Assembly (NCBI GenBank): GCA_016867975.1
Contig: VGIC01000006.1
Span: forward strand, 1 to 64,000
Direction of reading: 5' to 3'
From: Betaproteobacteria bacterium
Lineage (GTDB): Bacteria > Pseudomonadota > Gammaproteobacteria > Burkholderiales > Methylophilaceae
Length of the DNA stretch: 64,000 nucleotides
Under the pieces are notes generated by a model that worked only from the letters and a program-made list of their open reading frames with translations, was not told the origin of the DNA and did no database searches. The translations under genes were made by a program, and so were the position numbers. Within the stretch, counting starts at the first letter, position 1, and every line of letters begins with the position of its first letter. Shown piece by piece: positions 49,061-59,732 of the stretch.

Positions 49061-49432
49061 TTAATTTAAAGTGATTTTCTCGCCTGTTTCTGCATGATAA
49101 TAAGTCAAGTGAGCGCAATCGCTAGTGCCCGAGGTCAGTGAGCCATCAAACAACGACTCGCCGTCAACATCGACCACAGCATAGCCATTATGATAGAGCG
49201 TGACCTCTGCCACCTTGGGCGTCTTGTTGGATACATCCCGCATTGAGAAACTAATACAGTTCTCGCCCTCATCCTCTGAATATACCTGCCAGCCCCGCCC
49301 ACCTGCTAACTGGGTCAGCCAGCCGGGCAAGTCAACCTCCACGCGACAGATGACAGGCTCATCCCATTCCAGATGATGCGCCTCCGCCTGAGAAAACTCA
49401 GTTGCATCTTGTTGATTAGTCATGATTGTCAT
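49061..49432 (-). CDS. Protein of unknown function
   Basis: 123 residues. A strong Shine-Dalgarno GGAGG lies about 8 bases before the ATG at 49432. No family recognised. Acidic protein rich in Glu, Asp and Trp with no signal peptide or membrane segment; blocks such as VICRVEVDLPGWLTQLAGG and YHNGYAVVDVDGESLFDGS look conserved. The gene is convergent with ispB. Confidence 0.65.
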   Translation of the reverse strand: MTIMTNQQDATEFSQAEAHHLEWDEPVICRVEVDLPGWLTQLAGGRGWQVYSEDEGENCISFSMRDVSNKTPKVAEVTLYHNGYAVVDVDGESLFDGSLTSGTSDCAHLTYYHAETGEKITLN

Positions 49433-49620
49433 CTTGTTTACCTCCAGCCTTACATATTGTCATTATAATGTCGATTCAACATCTCTACCCATTAATGGTG
49501 GCATAGCAGGAAAATTTCAAGCACACACTGACTAACATTTCCAGTTATAGAGTTGCCACAGCTCAATAACGATGCGATGATACATACCGTTTACATTTAA
49601 GGAAGCATTGACTCTAATTC

Positions 49621-50532
49621 ATGAGTAAAGTTAAGGATTCAATGACAGATTCACTGATCGCAATATCTCACTTACTACAACAAAACGAATATGTCTTTAT
49701 TGTCGCATCCATCATCTTCGGTCTGATGGTCGGTAGCTTTCTGAGCGTGGTCATCCACCGACTACCGAAAATAATGGAGAATGAATGGCTCCAAAACTGC
49801 CTAGAGCTACAAGGCAAAGAAATACCGAGCCAAGCCCGCTACAACCTGATCACCCCTCGCTCAGCTTGCCCAAAGTGCGAGCACCAGATTTCTGCATTGG
49901 AGAACATTCCCATCATCAGCTTCCTTGCATTGAGGGGCAAATGTCGCGCATGCCATACGCCTATTAGCGTGCGCTATCCGCTCACAGAAGCCCTTTCCGG
50001 ACTACTCATCGGATTAATCAACTGGAAGTTTGGCTACACGACTTTGACACCTTTTGCATGGATATTTACTTTTGCCTTAATCGCACTGACTCTTATTGAT
50101 TTCGACACACAGCTATTACCTGACGATATTACACTCCCCTTACTTTGGACAGGACTACTATTCAACCTCAATAATGGATTTACAGACATCCAATCCGCTG
50201 TAATCGGCGCAGTAGCCGGCTACCTGATGCTCTGGTCAGTCTACTGGTTATTTAAGCTCATACGTGGAAAAGAAGGAATGGGCTATGGCGACTTTAAATT
50301 GCTCGCCGCAATCGGCGCATGGTTCGGCTGGAAAATGCTACCCGCCGTCATCCTGCTCTCTTCCGCACTTGGCGCGATTGTCGGCATTTTACTCATCATA
50401 ATCACAAAGCGTGACAAAGAAGTCCCCATGCCGTTCGGACCATTCTTGGCCATAGGGGGCATCTCTGCCCTATTCATTTGGCCAACAACTGGCCAACCTC
50501 TATTTACCCTCACCATCGTCACCTTAACTTAG
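49621..50532 (+). CDS. pilD: Type IV prepilin peptidase/N-methyltransferase
   Basis: 303 residues from ATG 49621, or fewer if the ATG at 49642 is used. A24 aspartic protease: the N-terminal cytoplasmic zinc domain has two CxxC pairs (CPKCEHQ and CRACHTP), and the two catalytic aspartates are in LIDFDTQLLPD and GMGYGDFKLL. Cleaves and methylates type IV pilins and type II secretion pseudopilins at the inner membrane. First of the pilD-coaE-zapD-yacG cluster typical of the group. Confidence 0.95.
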   Translation: MSKVKDSMTDSLIAISHLLQQNEYVFIVASIIFGLMVGSFLSVVIHRLPKIMENEWLQNCLELQGKEIPSQARYNLITPRSACPKCEHQISALENIPIISFLALRGKCRACHTPISVRYPLTEALSGLLIGLINWKFGYTTLTPFAWIFTFALIALTLIDFDTQLLPDDITLPLLWTGLLFNLNNGFTDIQSAVIGAVAGYLMLWSVYWLFKLIRGKEGMGYGDFKLLAAIGAWFGWKMLPAVILLSSALGAIVGILLIIITKRDKEVPMPFGPFLAIGGISALFIWPTTGQPLFTLTIVTLT

Positions 50533-50544
50533 AAAATAAATCAT

Positions 50545-51162
50545 ATGCATACCATCGGACTGACTGGCGGAATAGGTTCTGGAAAAAGCGAAGCAGCAAA
50601 ACTATTTTCAAGACTGGACGTACCGATTGTCGACACGGACATCATCGCTCACTCGCTTACCGCCAATGGCGAACCAATGTTAGCTCATATCGCAACCACA
50701 TTTGGCCCAGACTTCCTAAATGAAGATGGGGCGCTAAATCGTGCCAAATTAAGAACCCATATATTCAACAACCCTGATGAGCGAAAAAAGCTCGAAACAT
50801 TGCTACATCCCGCAATTTACGAACGAGCGGTAGCGCAACTTCAGGACAACCAAAAGCGATTGAACCCCGACTATCAGATACTTGTTGTCCCTCTATTGTT
50901 CGAGGCGGATAAATACTTAGCACTTGTACAAGAAACTTTAGTAATTGACTGCTTGGAGGAGACTCAAATCAAGCGCGCCTCAGCACGGAGTCATCTAACC
51001 GAACTGGAAGTCAAGACCATCATCCAAGCACAAATGTCTGGTAGCGACCGATGCAAGCTTGCCAACCACGTCATAGACAACAACGGGACACTCGATGAAT
51101 TGGCGGAAAAAATTCATAAGACCCATGAAAAATTCATTAAAACTTGCATAGTGAGTAAATAA
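50545..51162 (+). CDS. coaE: Dephospho-CoA kinase
   Basis: 205 residues with P-loop GLTGGIGSGKSEAAKLF at 5-21 and the substrate segment DTDIIAHSLT. Phosphorylates the 3' hydroxyl of dephospho-CoA, the last step of CoA synthesis. Twelve bases after pilD. Confidence 0.97.
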   Translation: MHTIGLTGGIGSGKSEAAKLFSRLDVPIVDTDIIAHSLTANGEPMLAHIATTFGPDFLNEDGALNRAKLRTHIFNNPDERKKLETLLHPAIYERAVAQLQDNQKRLNPDYQILVVPLLFEADKYLALVQETLVIDCLEETQIKRASARSHLTELEVKTIIQAQMSGSDRCKLANHVIDNNGTLDELAEKIHKTHEKFIKTCIVSK

Positions 51163-51253
51163 GTTTAATAATTCTGTCAACTTTGAAGCACCCACTGAAT
51201 CTTCTTTCTTGATCGTTAACCACGACATGGGGATATTGGCTACAAACGAAATC

Positions 51254-52012
51254 ATGGCGAGTTACGATTATCCATTTAATGAGCGCGTACGGACATTGTT
51301 GCGCGTGGAGGACTTGTTTGCAAAAGTCTTGTTCAATGTCCAATCCGATCATGAATGCCATCATCACTTCGCACTGATCACACTCATGCAAATCCTAGAT
51401 GTGATTGACAGAGCCGAGTTAAAGCTGGATTTGCTACAAGAACTTGATAGACAGAAGAATGCTATGCGCGCATTGGTAGGCAATCCCGCCATTGCATCGG
51501 ACATCCTGAACAAAATGCTGGGTGATATTCAACGTGTCTCGGAAAACTTACGAATAGAGGCCAGCAAAATTGGCCAAACGTTACGTGCCAACGAGTGGCT
51601 AATGGGCATCAAACAACGCGCCATTATCCCTGGTGGACTCTGCGAATTCGACCTGCCGTCCTACCACTACTGGCTAGGACTCGATGAAGCCAAAAGAAGA
51701 GAAGACCTCAACATGTGGATAAAGCCGCTGTTACCCATGCATGAAGCCATTGTGATTATTCTGCGCATACTGCGCGGCAGTGGCACCGCCTGCAAATTGC
51801 TGGCTACAGAGGGCGCTTATCAGCAAATGCTCACAGGGACTAAACCCGCTCAAATGATGAGGATTGAAATTAACGACAACTTAAACTGCTTCCCCGAAGT
51901 AAGCGCCAATAAATACGCAATTAACATTCGCTTCAATAAACTTGATATTGCACAAAAACCACAAAAAGCTGAAGAGGATGTCGCATTCTCTCTGACACTT
52001 TGCAATTTGTAA
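51254..52012 (+). CDS. zapD: Cell division protein ZapD
   Basis: 252 residues from ATG 51254. The frame is open from 51209, but homologues begin just before YPFNERVRTLLRVEDLF. Helical N-terminal domain then a beta-rich domain (PGGLCEFDLPSYHYWL, LRILRGSGTACKLLATEG). ZapD cross-links FtsZ filaments at the division site. The coaE-zapD-yacG order supports the name. Confidence 0.93.
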   Translation: MASYDYPFNERVRTLLRVEDLFAKVLFNVQSDHECHHHFALITLMQILDVIDRAELKLDLLQELDRQKNAMRALVGNPAIASDILNKMLGDIQRVSENLRIEASKIGQTLRANEWLMGIKQRAIIPGGLCEFDLPSYHYWLGLDEAKRREDLNMWIKPLLPMHEAIVIILRILRGSGTACKLLATEGAYQQMLTGTKPAQMMRIEINDNLNCFPEVSANKYAINIRFNKLDIAQKPQKAEEDVAFSLTLCNL

Positions 52013-52029
52013 CCCCTGATTGATTTACG

Positions 52030-52239
52030 ATGACCTTCAATGTCATGACCACGACAAAAGTACGCTTAGTCACCTGCCCGACCTGCAAAAAATCATCGGA
52101 GTTTTCTTTGGAAAACCCGTATCGTCCATTTTGTTGCAAGCGTTGCAAAATGATTGATCTCGGCGCATGGGCAAGCGAGCAATACACAATCCCAGCGACA
52201 AAAAATGATGAATTCAATAACGACCTAACACCACAATAA
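52030..52239 (+). CDS. yacG: DNA gyrase inhibitor YacG
   Basis: 69 residues. Zinc-binding cysteines CPTC at about 19-22 and CCKRC at about 38-42, followed by [15 protein letters not shown], the conserved YacG core. In E. coli it inhibits GyrB. The frame is open from 52030 with a second ATG at 52042. Confidence 0.9.
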   Translation: MTFNVMTTTKVRLVTCPTCKKSSEFSLENPYRPFCCKRCKMIDLGAWASEQYTIPATKNDEFNNDLTPQ

Positions 52240-52260
52240 CCTACTCACTGAGAAATACAC

Positions 52261-52785
52261 ATGTCCCTTAGATCTCGCTACAAACTATTACAATTGACCT
52301 CTTTTTTTGCCATAACTTGCGCACTGGCATACCACGCCCACGCTGATGATTCCAAAACACGGAACAAGGATTTCAGCAGTGTGGTCGCCATGGAAAACGC
52401 ATGGGTCTCCCCCACACAAAAAGGACAAACCGTCGGATCGGCCTACATGACGCTTACCAGCAAACAAGATGCAACACTCATTAAAGTTGAGAGCAATGTC
52501 GCCAAAGCGGTAGAAATCCATAGCATGTCCATGGAGCGAGGGGTTATGAAGATGCGCATGCTTGACAACCTTGTGCTCTCTGCAGGAACTCCCTACCAGC
52601 TCGAACCTGGCGGGTTGCACTTGATGCTGTTTGACTTAACAACACCACTCAAAGTCGGCGGGGAGGTTGAGTTCGAACTCACTTTCAAAAACCAAAAGAG
52701 CGAGACTTTCAAACAACGGATAAGAGCAAAAATACGGACCGAAGAATGTGCAAACGATGCCCATGCTCACCACGGACATCATTAA
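52261..52785 (+). CDS. PCuAC-type periplasmic copper chaperone with His-rich tail
   Basis: 174 residues. Signal peptide at about 1-28 (ending HAHA). The copper motif H-X10-M-X21-H-X-M is exact: His87, Met98, His120, Met122. The C-terminus DAHAHHGHH adds further metal ligands. PCuAC proteins carry Cu(I) to the CuA site of cytochrome oxidase, usually with Sco proteins. No sco gene is in this window. It follows yacG by 21 bases and may be co-transcribed. Confidence 0.92.
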   Translation: MSLRSRYKLLQLTSFFAITCALAYHAHADDSKTRNKDFSSVVAMENAWVSPTQKGQTVGSAYMTLTSKQDATLIKVESNVAKAVEIHSMSMERGVMKMRMLDNLVLSAGTPYQLEPGGLHLMLFDLTTPLKVGGEVEFELTFKNQKSETFKQRIRAKIRTEECANDAHAHHGHH

Positions 52786-52797
52786 GCGACTGCGCGC

Positions 52798-53808
52798 TTA
52801 AATTTGCCAAGCGCTCCGCAACATGGCAATCCCATGGGCACCATGAGACCTAGCCGTATGCAAATCTGTTAGCGTCATGCCGCCCAGCGCGTAGACCGGG
52901 ATAGGATAATGCTTAATCAGGTTTGAAAACCCCCGCCACCCTAAATGCGCTTGCCCCTCATGGCTGTGTGTGGGTTGTACCGGGGAAAGAAGCACATAGT
53001 CCAATCCTAATTGAGTAGCACGAGCCAACTCTTCGGCATTATGGCAAGACGCACCGCATAATAATTCATCAGGCCGCTCTTGCATGCTGTGCAATTGGTG
53101 CGATGTCAAATGCACCCCTGCCGCACCTAATTTTCTCGCCAATCCGATGTCTGAATTAATAAAAACCTTTGCCCCAAAGGGCGTTGTCATTTCAATCACG
53201 CGCTCTGCAAAGCATTCCAGATCTTCTGGCGAAAGCTGTTTTTCCCGCACCTGTATCATCATGAGACCATGACTAACTGCTGTTCTTAGGCGTTCAAAGA
53301 AAAGCTCCTCCCCCAGCTCGCTCAAATGCGTAATTGCATAAACAGGTGACAACCCAAGCCCATTCAATATCGAGGCATTGGCAGGCAACATGGGCCCCAC
53401 CTTCACATGTTCCGGATTTTGCCAACTGAGTACCTGTCGCTCCAATCCTTGAGGATCCCCATCCCATTGGACAACAACAAAAAAATGTAATTTAACAGTC
53501 TTGGCTGGAGACTCAAGCATCCCAGTTGCAGTGTATTGAGCTGGATACGCATAAGTGCGTGTCAGCCACGGATAGAATTGCCTGACGCTGATGCCCAGCT
53601 CCTCTTTTAACTCTCTTACCAGCGCATGCTCTGGGGTTTCATTGAGCTCGACTTTCCCACCTGGGAACTCCCAATAACCAGCCCAAGGTTTACCTGCAGG
53701 ACGCTGCCCCAACAGCACTAAGCCATTATCGCGCAGTATTACGCCAACTGCGGCATGCGTAATTTCGCCAACATGCCCGCTGCTCGACATTGACCCTGTC
53801 AAATCCAC
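52798..53808 (-). CDS. Nudix hydrolase fused to a ThiE-like domain
   Basis: 336 residues. N-terminal MutT-type Nudix domain (about 15-140) with complete box GKVELNETPEHALVRELKEE at about 51-70, and a C-terminal TIM-barrel domain related to thiamine-phosphate synthase (about 155-336; KVFINSDIGLARKLGAAGVHLT, LSPVQPTHSHEG). The fusion is common in betaproteobacteria and is usually annotated as MutT-like 8-oxo-dGTP diphosphatase; the role of the ThiE-like part is unclear. It ends 12 bases after the PCuAC stop, converging with it. Confidence 0.92.
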   Translation of the reverse strand: MDLTGSMSSSGHVGEITHAAVGVILRDNGLVLLGQRPAGKPWAGYWEFPGGKVELNETPEHALVRELKEELGISVRQFYPWLTRTYAYPAQYTATGMLESPAKTVKLHFFVVVQWDGDPQGLERQVLSWQNPEHVKVGPMLPANASILNGLGLSPVYAITHLSELGEELFFERLRTAVSHGLMMIQVREKQLSPEDLECFAERVIEMTTPFGAKVFINSDIGLARKLGAAGVHLTSHQLHSMQERPDELLCGASCHNAEELARATQLGLDYVLLSPVQPTHSHEGQAHLGWRGFSNLIKHYPIPVYALGGMTLTDLHTARSHGAHGIAMLRSAWQI

Positions 53809-53839
53809 TTAACGCCTGAATTAATCTCGCGCCAAACGA

Positions 53840-55066
53840 TTAAGAGCGATAGTCCGCATTAATCTTGACGTAATCATAGGAAAAGTCGCAGGTCCAAATC
53901 TTAACACTTTCAGCACCTCGATTAAGTACCACGCGCACAAGAATATCGGACTCTTTCATGATGGCGACCCCTTGCTCTTCCAGATAAGAAGCAGCTCTGC
54001 CACCTTTTTCAGCTACCAGTACATCGCCCAGATACAGTCGCAATGTGTTCACATCAAGATCCTCCACCCCGGCATAGCCTATCGCTGCTAAGATGCGGCC
54101 CAAATTAGGGTCGGATGCGAAGAAGGCGGTTTTAATTAGTGGCGAATGTGCGATTGCATAGCCCACTTTGCGACACTCATCTACACTCTTGCCGCCCTCG
54201 ACACTTACCGTCATGAATTTGGTTGCACCCTCACCATCGCGCACGATTGCTTGAGCCAATTCAACGGCAACATCCGTCAAGGCATCTCGCAACTTAATAA
54301 AGTCCGCACTATGCTCCGTGATTTCTGGATTTCCTGCCTGATTGGTCGCCATCAAAACCAAGCTGTCATTGGTTGAAGTGTCGCCATCCACGGTAATGCA
54401 GTTAAATGACTTATTCACGGCATATTGAATGACATTCTCTAGCGCTGCCTGACTCACTGCCGCATCGGTTACGATATAACCCAGCATGGTCGCCATGTTA
54501 GGATGAATCATGCCAGAGCCTTTACTGATACCCGTGATGGTCACTGTTTTGCCGCATAACTGAATCCGCCGCGATGTCCCTTTGGCAACAATGTCTGTTG
54601 TCATAATCGCTTCAGCAGCGTTCAACCAGTTATCTTCCTGCAGATTGGCAATTGCCGCTGGCAAACCGGCAATTACTTTATCTACTGGCAAAGGTTCAAG
54701 AATCACACCGGTAGAAAATGGCAACACTTGATTAGCCTGAATATTCAGCAAAGCGGCCAATGCATCGCAGCTTTGCTGAGCGCGACTAAGGCCATCATCA
54801 CCCGTACCAGCATTGGCACAACCGGTGTTAACCAACAGCGCACGTATGCCCGATTTTTGCGCCAAAAAGTCTTTACACAGAATCACCGGCGCGGCGCAGA
54901 AACGGTTCTTGGTGAACACGCCAGCCACGCGACTACCTTCTGCCAATGTCATAACCAATACGTCTTTGCGGTTAGGTTTTCTCACACTGGCTTCCGTGAA
55001 GCCCAACTTCACACCCTTAACAGGCAAAAGTGACGAAGCTTGTGGAGCGGTTAATTTAACTGGCAT
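53840..55066 (-). CDS. argJ: Bifunctional glutamate N-acetyltransferase/amino-acid acetyltransferase
   Basis: 408 residues. Self-cleaving Ntn-type enzyme with the processing site in [15 protein letters not shown] (cut before Thr). [15 protein letters not shown] and [11 protein letters not shown] follow. Recycles the acetyl group in arginine synthesis; whether it also makes acetylglutamate from acetyl-CoA is not readable. Confidence 0.97.
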   Translation of the reverse strand: MPVKLTAPQASSLLPVKGVKLGFTEASVRKPNRKDVLVMTLAEGSRVAGVFTKNRFCAAPVILCKDFLAQKSGIRALLVNTGCANAGTGDDGLSRAQQSCDALAALLNIQANQVLPFSTGVILEPLPVDKVIAGLPAAIANLQEDNWLNAAEAIMTTDIVAKGTSRRIQLCGKTVTITGISKGSGMIHPNMATMLGYIVTDAAVSQAALENVIQYAVNKSFNCITVDGDTSTNDSLVLMATNQAGNPEITEHSADFIKLRDALTDVAVELAQAIVRDGEGATKFMTVSVEGGKSVDECRKVGYAIAHSPLIKTAFFASDPNLGRILAAIGYAGVEDLDVNTLRLYLGDVLVAEKGGRAASYLEEQGVAIMKESDILVRVVLNRGAESVKIWTCDFSYDYVKINADYRS

Positions 55067-55130
55067 ATGACTTCCTTACTTGACTCTAAAATATGTTCAA
55101 AACTATCAGGATTATCCAACTATGGGCAAC

Positions 55131-56534
55131 CTAAGCGCGACGCCAAGTAGTGCCTTGTGGCGAGTCTTCCAAAACAATACCGGCAGCCGCCAGTTGCTTG
55201 CGAATCGCATCTGCCTGTGCAAAATCTTTATTTTTCTTTGCGCTCAGTCTTGCCTGAATCAGTGCATCAATATCCAACGCTTCACCCGCGAACACATGGG
55301 CTGCGTCACCCTGTAAAAACTCCTCTGGGCTACGCTCCAGCAGACCCAATATGCCTGCAAGATTCTTAAGCAATCGGACCGACGTTAGCGCTTTGCTCTT
55401 ATTGATCTCATTTGCAAGATCAAACAACACTGCAATCGCTTCGGGGGTATTAAAGTCATCATTCATCGCATCTCTGAATCTCGCTGCTTGCGGATGTTGC
55501 CAGTCAATTGTCAAATCTACCACTTCATGTCCGCGCAAAGCTGTGTATAGGCGAGTAAGTGCCGATTTCGCATCATCTAAATGCTGATCGCTATAATTGA
55601 GTGGGCTACGATAATGCGCACGCAGAATAAAAAAGCGTACGACTTCTGCATCGTACTTCTCTAACACGGTACGTATTGTGAAGAAATTGCCCAGTGATTT
55701 GGACATCTTTTCATCATCCACACGGACAAAACCATTATGCATCCAATAATTCACCATCTTGCATGGTTTGCCATCGTGGCTATGCGCAGCTTCTGATTGC
55801 GCAATTTCATTCTCATGATGCGGAAACTGCAGATCCTGTCCGCCACCATGAATATCAAAATGATGTCCAAGGTGATGCGAGCTCATCGCAGAACATTCAA
55901 TATGCCACCCCGGGCGCCCCTTGCCGCTGTTTGGGCCACCAAAGGGCGAATTCCAGCTTGGCTCACCCGGTTTGGCTGCTTTCCACAACACGAAATCCAT
56001 CGGGTCCTTTTTGAACGTATCTACTTCCACACGCTCACCCGCTCGCAGGTCCTCGAGTGATTTACCCGATAATTTACCGTAACCAGGAAAATGGTTCACT
56101 GAATAGAACACATCGCCATTATCCGCGCGATAAGCAAATCCTTTCTCAATCAATGCATTGATCATCTCAATCATGCCTTGCACAAACTCTGTTGCCTTAG
56201 GCTCGATATCAGGACGTATCACACCTAATCGGGCTGCGTCCTCATTCATTGCCTCAATGAAGCGCTGTGTCAGCTGAGCGATGGTTTCGTTATTCTCATT
56301 GGCTCGTTTGATAATCTTATCGTCGATATCGGTAATGTTGCGCACATAGGTCACATCGTAACCTGACGCACGTAACCAGCGACTCACCATATCAAATACC
56401 ACCATCACCCTTGCGTGTCCCAAGTGGCAGTAGTCATATACGGTCATGCCGCATACGTACATACTAACTTTTCCATGAACAATAGGGGTGAAGACTTGCT
56501 TTTCGCGTGCTGAGGTATTGTAAATTTTAAGCAT
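55131..56534 (-). CDS. cysS: Cysteine--tRNA ligase
   Basis: 467 residues from ATG 56534; the frame opens at 56570, but homologues begin MLKIYNT. HIGH-type motif CHLGHARV near 35-42 and KMSKSLGNF near 270; zinc cysteine in CGMTVYD. Charges tRNACys in the cytoplasm. Divergent from the TPR-protein gene. Confidence 0.97.
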   Translation of the reverse strand: MLKIYNTSAREKQVFTPIVHGKVSMYVCGMTVYDYCHLGHARVMVVFDMVSRWLRASGYDVTYVRNITDIDDKIIKRANENNETIAQLTQRFIEAMNEDAARLGVIRPDIEPKATEFVQGMIEMINALIEKGFAYRADNGDVFYSVNHFPGYGKLSGKSLEDLRAGERVEVDTFKKDPMDFVLWKAAKPGEPSWNSPFGGPNSGKGRPGWHIECSAMSSHHLGHHFDIHGGGQDLQFPHHENEIAQSEAAHSHDGKPCKMVNYWMHNGFVRVDDEKMSKSLGNFFTIRTVLEKYDAEVVRFFILRAHYRSPLNYSDQHLDDAKSALTRLYTALRGHEVVDLTIDWQHPQAARFRDAMNDDFNTPEAIAVLFDLANEINKSKALTSVRLLKNLAGILGLLERSPEEFLQGDAAHVFAGEALDIDALIQARLSAKKNKDFAQADAIRKQLAAAGIVLEDSPQGTTWRRA

Positions 56535-56820
56535 AATTGGGCTACAGGTTGTTAAATTACTCGCTTCCACTACATGCGTCTCTAAAAAGGATCATCTCTG
56601 GATGCGTAGTGAAATTTATTGATTTTCCCCCATGAAGTCTTGGAGGTTGCATGCGCTATTGATAGAATTACACCTTAATCTAGATTTTTAGGCGATTTTC
56701 ATCTACTTGAATGCTAACCTTCTCACCTTGCACTCTAATTTCGTGCAAATGTTATCAATTCAAGTCCTAATGAAAAATCTGAGTTTAATCTATTTAACTT
56801 ACTGCGAAAAGTATATCACA

Positions 56821-57801
56821 ATGAACAATTTTATTGCCCCACTGACCCCGTCCATCATTAAGTTGGTGCTGATTGCTGCAGTAAGTTTCACGCTCTCAAC
56901 AGCGCGCGCAGATGAACTTAAGGAAATCTCGCAGTTGGCCGACCAAGGTCAAGTTGCTGTTGCCCTTGATCGGGTGAGCACGTTCATTGCCGCCAATCCA
57001 AAAAATCCCCAGGCAATTTTCATGAAAGGGGTTTTACTTGCGGAACAAGGACGTCGTGACGAAGCTATCAAAACGTTCACCGAAGTCACTGAAAAGTTCC
57101 CGAACCTGCCTGAACCCTATAACAATTTGGCAGTGCTGTATGCCGACCAAGGCCAATTTGACAAGGCACGTAAAGCGCTTGAGACCGCTATCAAAACCCA
57201 TCCAACCTACGCAACTGCACATGAAAATCTAGGTGATATCTATGCGCGCATGGCCAGTGAAGCCTACGACAAGGCGTTGCAACTCGATACCAGCAACACC
57301 CGCGCCCAAGGCAAGCTTTCATTGATTAAGGACCTGTTCGGCACCGGCAACAAAACAACCATTGCCTCGGTAAAAGACACCACAAAAAACACAGCCGACA
57401 CCAAACCTGCTGACAACAAGAAAGAAAGCAATGCCCCTGTTACAGAAAAAACAGCCAATGCTCATGAAACAATCACCTCCGCCGTCAACCAATGGGCTCA
57501 AGCTTGGTCCAACAAAAACCTAAAGCATTACTTTGCCAGTTATAGCGATACATTTAAACCATCCAAAGGGCTAAGTCGCCAAGTTTGGGAAGAGCAGCGA
57601 CGGAATCGCATCAACAAACCATCTAAAATTAACGTGGAACTTTCCAATATCATCATTGCCTCTAATGGGAGCGATTCCGCGAACGTCAAGTTCAAGCAAA
57701 CGTACCGCGCGGACGGAAAACCAATTCGAACTACCAAGACTCTGATCATGAAAAGAGTCAGTGATAGTTGGCTGATTGAAGAAGAAATCGCAAATAACTA
57801 A
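56821..57801 (+). CDS. TPR protein with C-terminal NTF2-like domain
   Basis: 326 residues from ATG 56821. Signal peptide at about 1-32 (ending STARA). TPR units between about 35 and 165 (AQLADQGQV..., YNNLAVLYADQGQFDKARKA, HENLGDIYARMASEAYDKAL), a Lys/Asn/Thr linker, then a C-terminal domain from about 220 (SAVNQWAQAWSNKNLKHYFA) that matches the end of the next gene product. It is 11 bases before the L,D-transpeptidase gene. Together they look like a periplasmic envelope pair; the interaction is inferred. Confidence 0.85.
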   Translation: MNNFIAPLTPSIIKLVLIAAVSFTLSTARADELKEISQLADQGQVAVALDRVSTFIAANPKNPQAIFMKGVLLAEQGRRDEAIKTFTEVTEKFPNLPEPYNNLAVLYADQGQFDKARKALETAIKTHPTYATAHENLGDIYARMASEAYDKALQLDTSNTRAQGKLSLIKDLFGTGNKTTIASVKDTTKNTADTKPADNKKESNAPVTEKTANAHETITSAVNQWAQAWSNKNLKHYFASYSDTFKPSKGLSRQVWEEQRRNRINKPSKINVELSNIIIASNGSDSANVKFKQTYRADGKPIRTTKTLIMKRVSDSWLIEEEIANN

Positions 57802-57812
57802 GTTATAAGAAT

Positions 57813-59066
57813 ATGGTAGCGAACAAAGTTCTGACCTATACCCTACTGGCGATGATCACGCTCACCCCGTGGAACGCCACCGCGGTGCATCGATTTAGCC
57901 TGAGCAACTTGTTGCCTAAGGCTAAGTTGAGTACGTTCTTTGGTGACAACACCCGCAACCCTGCAGATTTAGCCGAGAACTTATTGGTGAAAGGTCTGCT
58001 GGAAATCACTCAAGGTCAGAACGAAAAAGCACTTAACACAATCGATCAGGTCATTAAAGCCACCCCCAACTTCAAACTTGCACATTTGGTGCGTGGGGAT
58101 TTACTGATGGCGCAAGGTAGGTCTATACAATCATTTGGCAACCATGGCACTAACCAGTCAGAGCAGATTAAAGACCTTCAAGATGAAGCACGGGCGAGAA
58201 TCGAGAGTTATCTATCGCAAAGAAACAGAAAAAAAATACCTGACCTCATCATTGCCCCCAATGAGCAACAGTCGCATTTAATTGTGGTAGATGCTGACAG
58301 ATTCAGGCTCTACTTGTACAAAAATGAAGACGGCACGCTTAAGTATATGGCCGACTACTACGTGACTGTAGGTAAGAATGGCATCATCAAACAATCGGAA
58401 GGTGATAAACGCACGCCTATCGGTGTGTATGTTGCCAGGTCGAAACTCACTCAACCGTTGCCAGATTTTTACGGAGACGGTGCATTTCCGCTTAACTACC
58501 CTAATGCCTGGGATAAAGAAAACAACCGCAACGGATCTGGCATCTGGATACACGGCACCCCAAGCAATACCTACAGCCGCCCGCCACGTGCGAGTGATGG
58601 ATGCATTGTCGTCACGAATCAAGATTTACAAGCACTGGCGCCCTACCTGCAATCCGGCAAGACGCCCGTCATCATTGCCAATCATCTTAATTGGCTTGAT
58701 AACACCGATCAAGCGACAGCAAAACAACAAACGCTTAGCGCCACCATCGATCAATGGTTGAATGACTGGCGTGAGCAAAACACAGAAGCATACCTTTCTC
58801 ATTACTCAAAAGAATTTAGCAGCAACGGCATTCTCTATCCACAATGGGCAGAGCATAAACAGCGTGTGCAAACTGGAAAACCAGAGGTCACCATATCACT
58901 CTCTGACATGAGTATCTTTTCCTACCCAGATGAGCAAAAACAAATGGCTGTAGTCGATTTTGTCCAATCATTCAACAGCGCAACATTAAAGAACAAAATG
59001 TATAAACGTCAATACTGGATACAAGAAGACGGTCACTGGAAGATCATCTACGAAGGCGCTGCTTAA
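57813..59066 (+). CDS. L,D-transpeptidase (YkuD) with C-terminal NTF2-like domain
   Basis: 417 residues. Signal peptide at about 1-24 (ending NATA). A short helical repeat region at 50-105 is followed by a YkuD domain at about 155-290 with His247 in IWIHGTP and catalytic Cys264 in ASDGCIVVTN (usual SHGC reads SDGC here). The C-terminal domain at 305-417 (ATIDQWLNDWREQNTEAYLS) is related to that of the preceding TPR protein. L,D-transpeptidases cross-link peptidoglycan or attach proteins or D-amino acids to it. The architecture resembles Cds6/YafK-like proteins, but the exact reaction is unknown. Confidence 0.9.
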   Translation: MVANKVLTYTLLAMITLTPWNATAVHRFSLSNLLPKAKLSTFFGDNTRNPADLAENLLVKGLLEITQGQNEKALNTIDQVIKATPNFKLAHLVRGDLLMAQGRSIQSFGNHGTNQSEQIKDLQDEARARIESYLSQRNRKKIPDLIIAPNEQQSHLIVVDADRFRLYLYKNEDGTLKYMADYYVTVGKNGIIKQSEGDKRTPIGVYVARSKLTQPLPDFYGDGAFPLNYPNAWDKENNRNGSGIWIHGTPSNTYSRPPRASDGCIVVTNQDLQALAPYLQSGKTPVIIANHLNWLDNTDQATAKQQTLSATIDQWLNDWREQNTEAYLSHYSKEFSSNGILYPQWAEHKQRVQTGKPEVTISLSDMSIFSYPDEQKQMAVVDFVQSFNSATLKNKMYKRQYWIQEDGHWKIIYEGAA

Positions 59067-59121
59067 TCTGGCCTACAACCATGCCCTAATCGGCGATCCA
59101 ATACCAACCAAAGGAAACGAT

Positions 59122-59688
59122 ATGCGTTATTTACTTGCGGTCTTTGCACTTGCTATCTCCTGCAGTCATGCAGTCGCAGCCAATCCCCAAGTCACGATTG
59201 AAACCAACCAAGGCAGCATCATTCTAGAGCTGTACCCTGAGAAGGCTCCAAAAACCGTTGAGAACTTTTTAAAATACGCGAACTCTGGTTTCTATAAGGA
59301 CACCATTTTTCACCGTGTAATCAACAACTTCATGATTCAAGGCGGTGGCTTTACCGCCAGCATGGCCGAAAAGGAAACACTCGCACCAATTGCCAACGAA
59401 GCGGCCAATGGTCTTAAAAACGAGGTCGGCACCATTGCGATGGCCAGAACCTCTGAGCCAGATTCAGCCACATCCCAATTTTTTATCAACTTACAGAATA
59501 ATGCTTTCTTGAATTTTAGGGGGGCAGAGCCTGAGTTGATTGGTTACTGTGTATTTGGACGGGTCTTGAAAGGGATGGATGTGGTTCGTGAAATCGGAGT
59601 TACACCAACTGGTTATGTTGGTCCCTATGCTGATGTCCCCAGAACGCCCATTACAATTCTGCAAATAAAGGTTCGTGAATCAAAGTAA
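59122..59688 (+). CDS. ppiA: Peptidyl-prolyl cis-trans isomerase, periplasmic cyclophilin
   Basis: 188 residues with a signal peptide at 1-20 (ending AVAA). Cyclophilin core with [16 protein letters not shown] and SATSQFFINLQNN. Catalyses proline isomerisation during folding of periplasmic proteins. Followed 44 bases later by the cytoplasmic-type copy. Confidence 0.93.
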   Translation: MRYLLAVFALAISCSHAVAANPQVTIETNQGSIILELYPEKAPKTVENFLKYANSGFYKDTIFHRVINNFMIQGGGFTASMAEKETLAPIANEAANGLKNEVGTIAMARTSEPDSATSQFFINLQNNAFLNFRGAEPELIGYCVFGRVLKGMDVVREIGVTPTGYVGPYADVPRTPITILQIKVRESK

Positions 59689-59732
59689 TCGACATTATCA
59701 AATTTATCTTCAATCTCTCATAAGGAATCATC

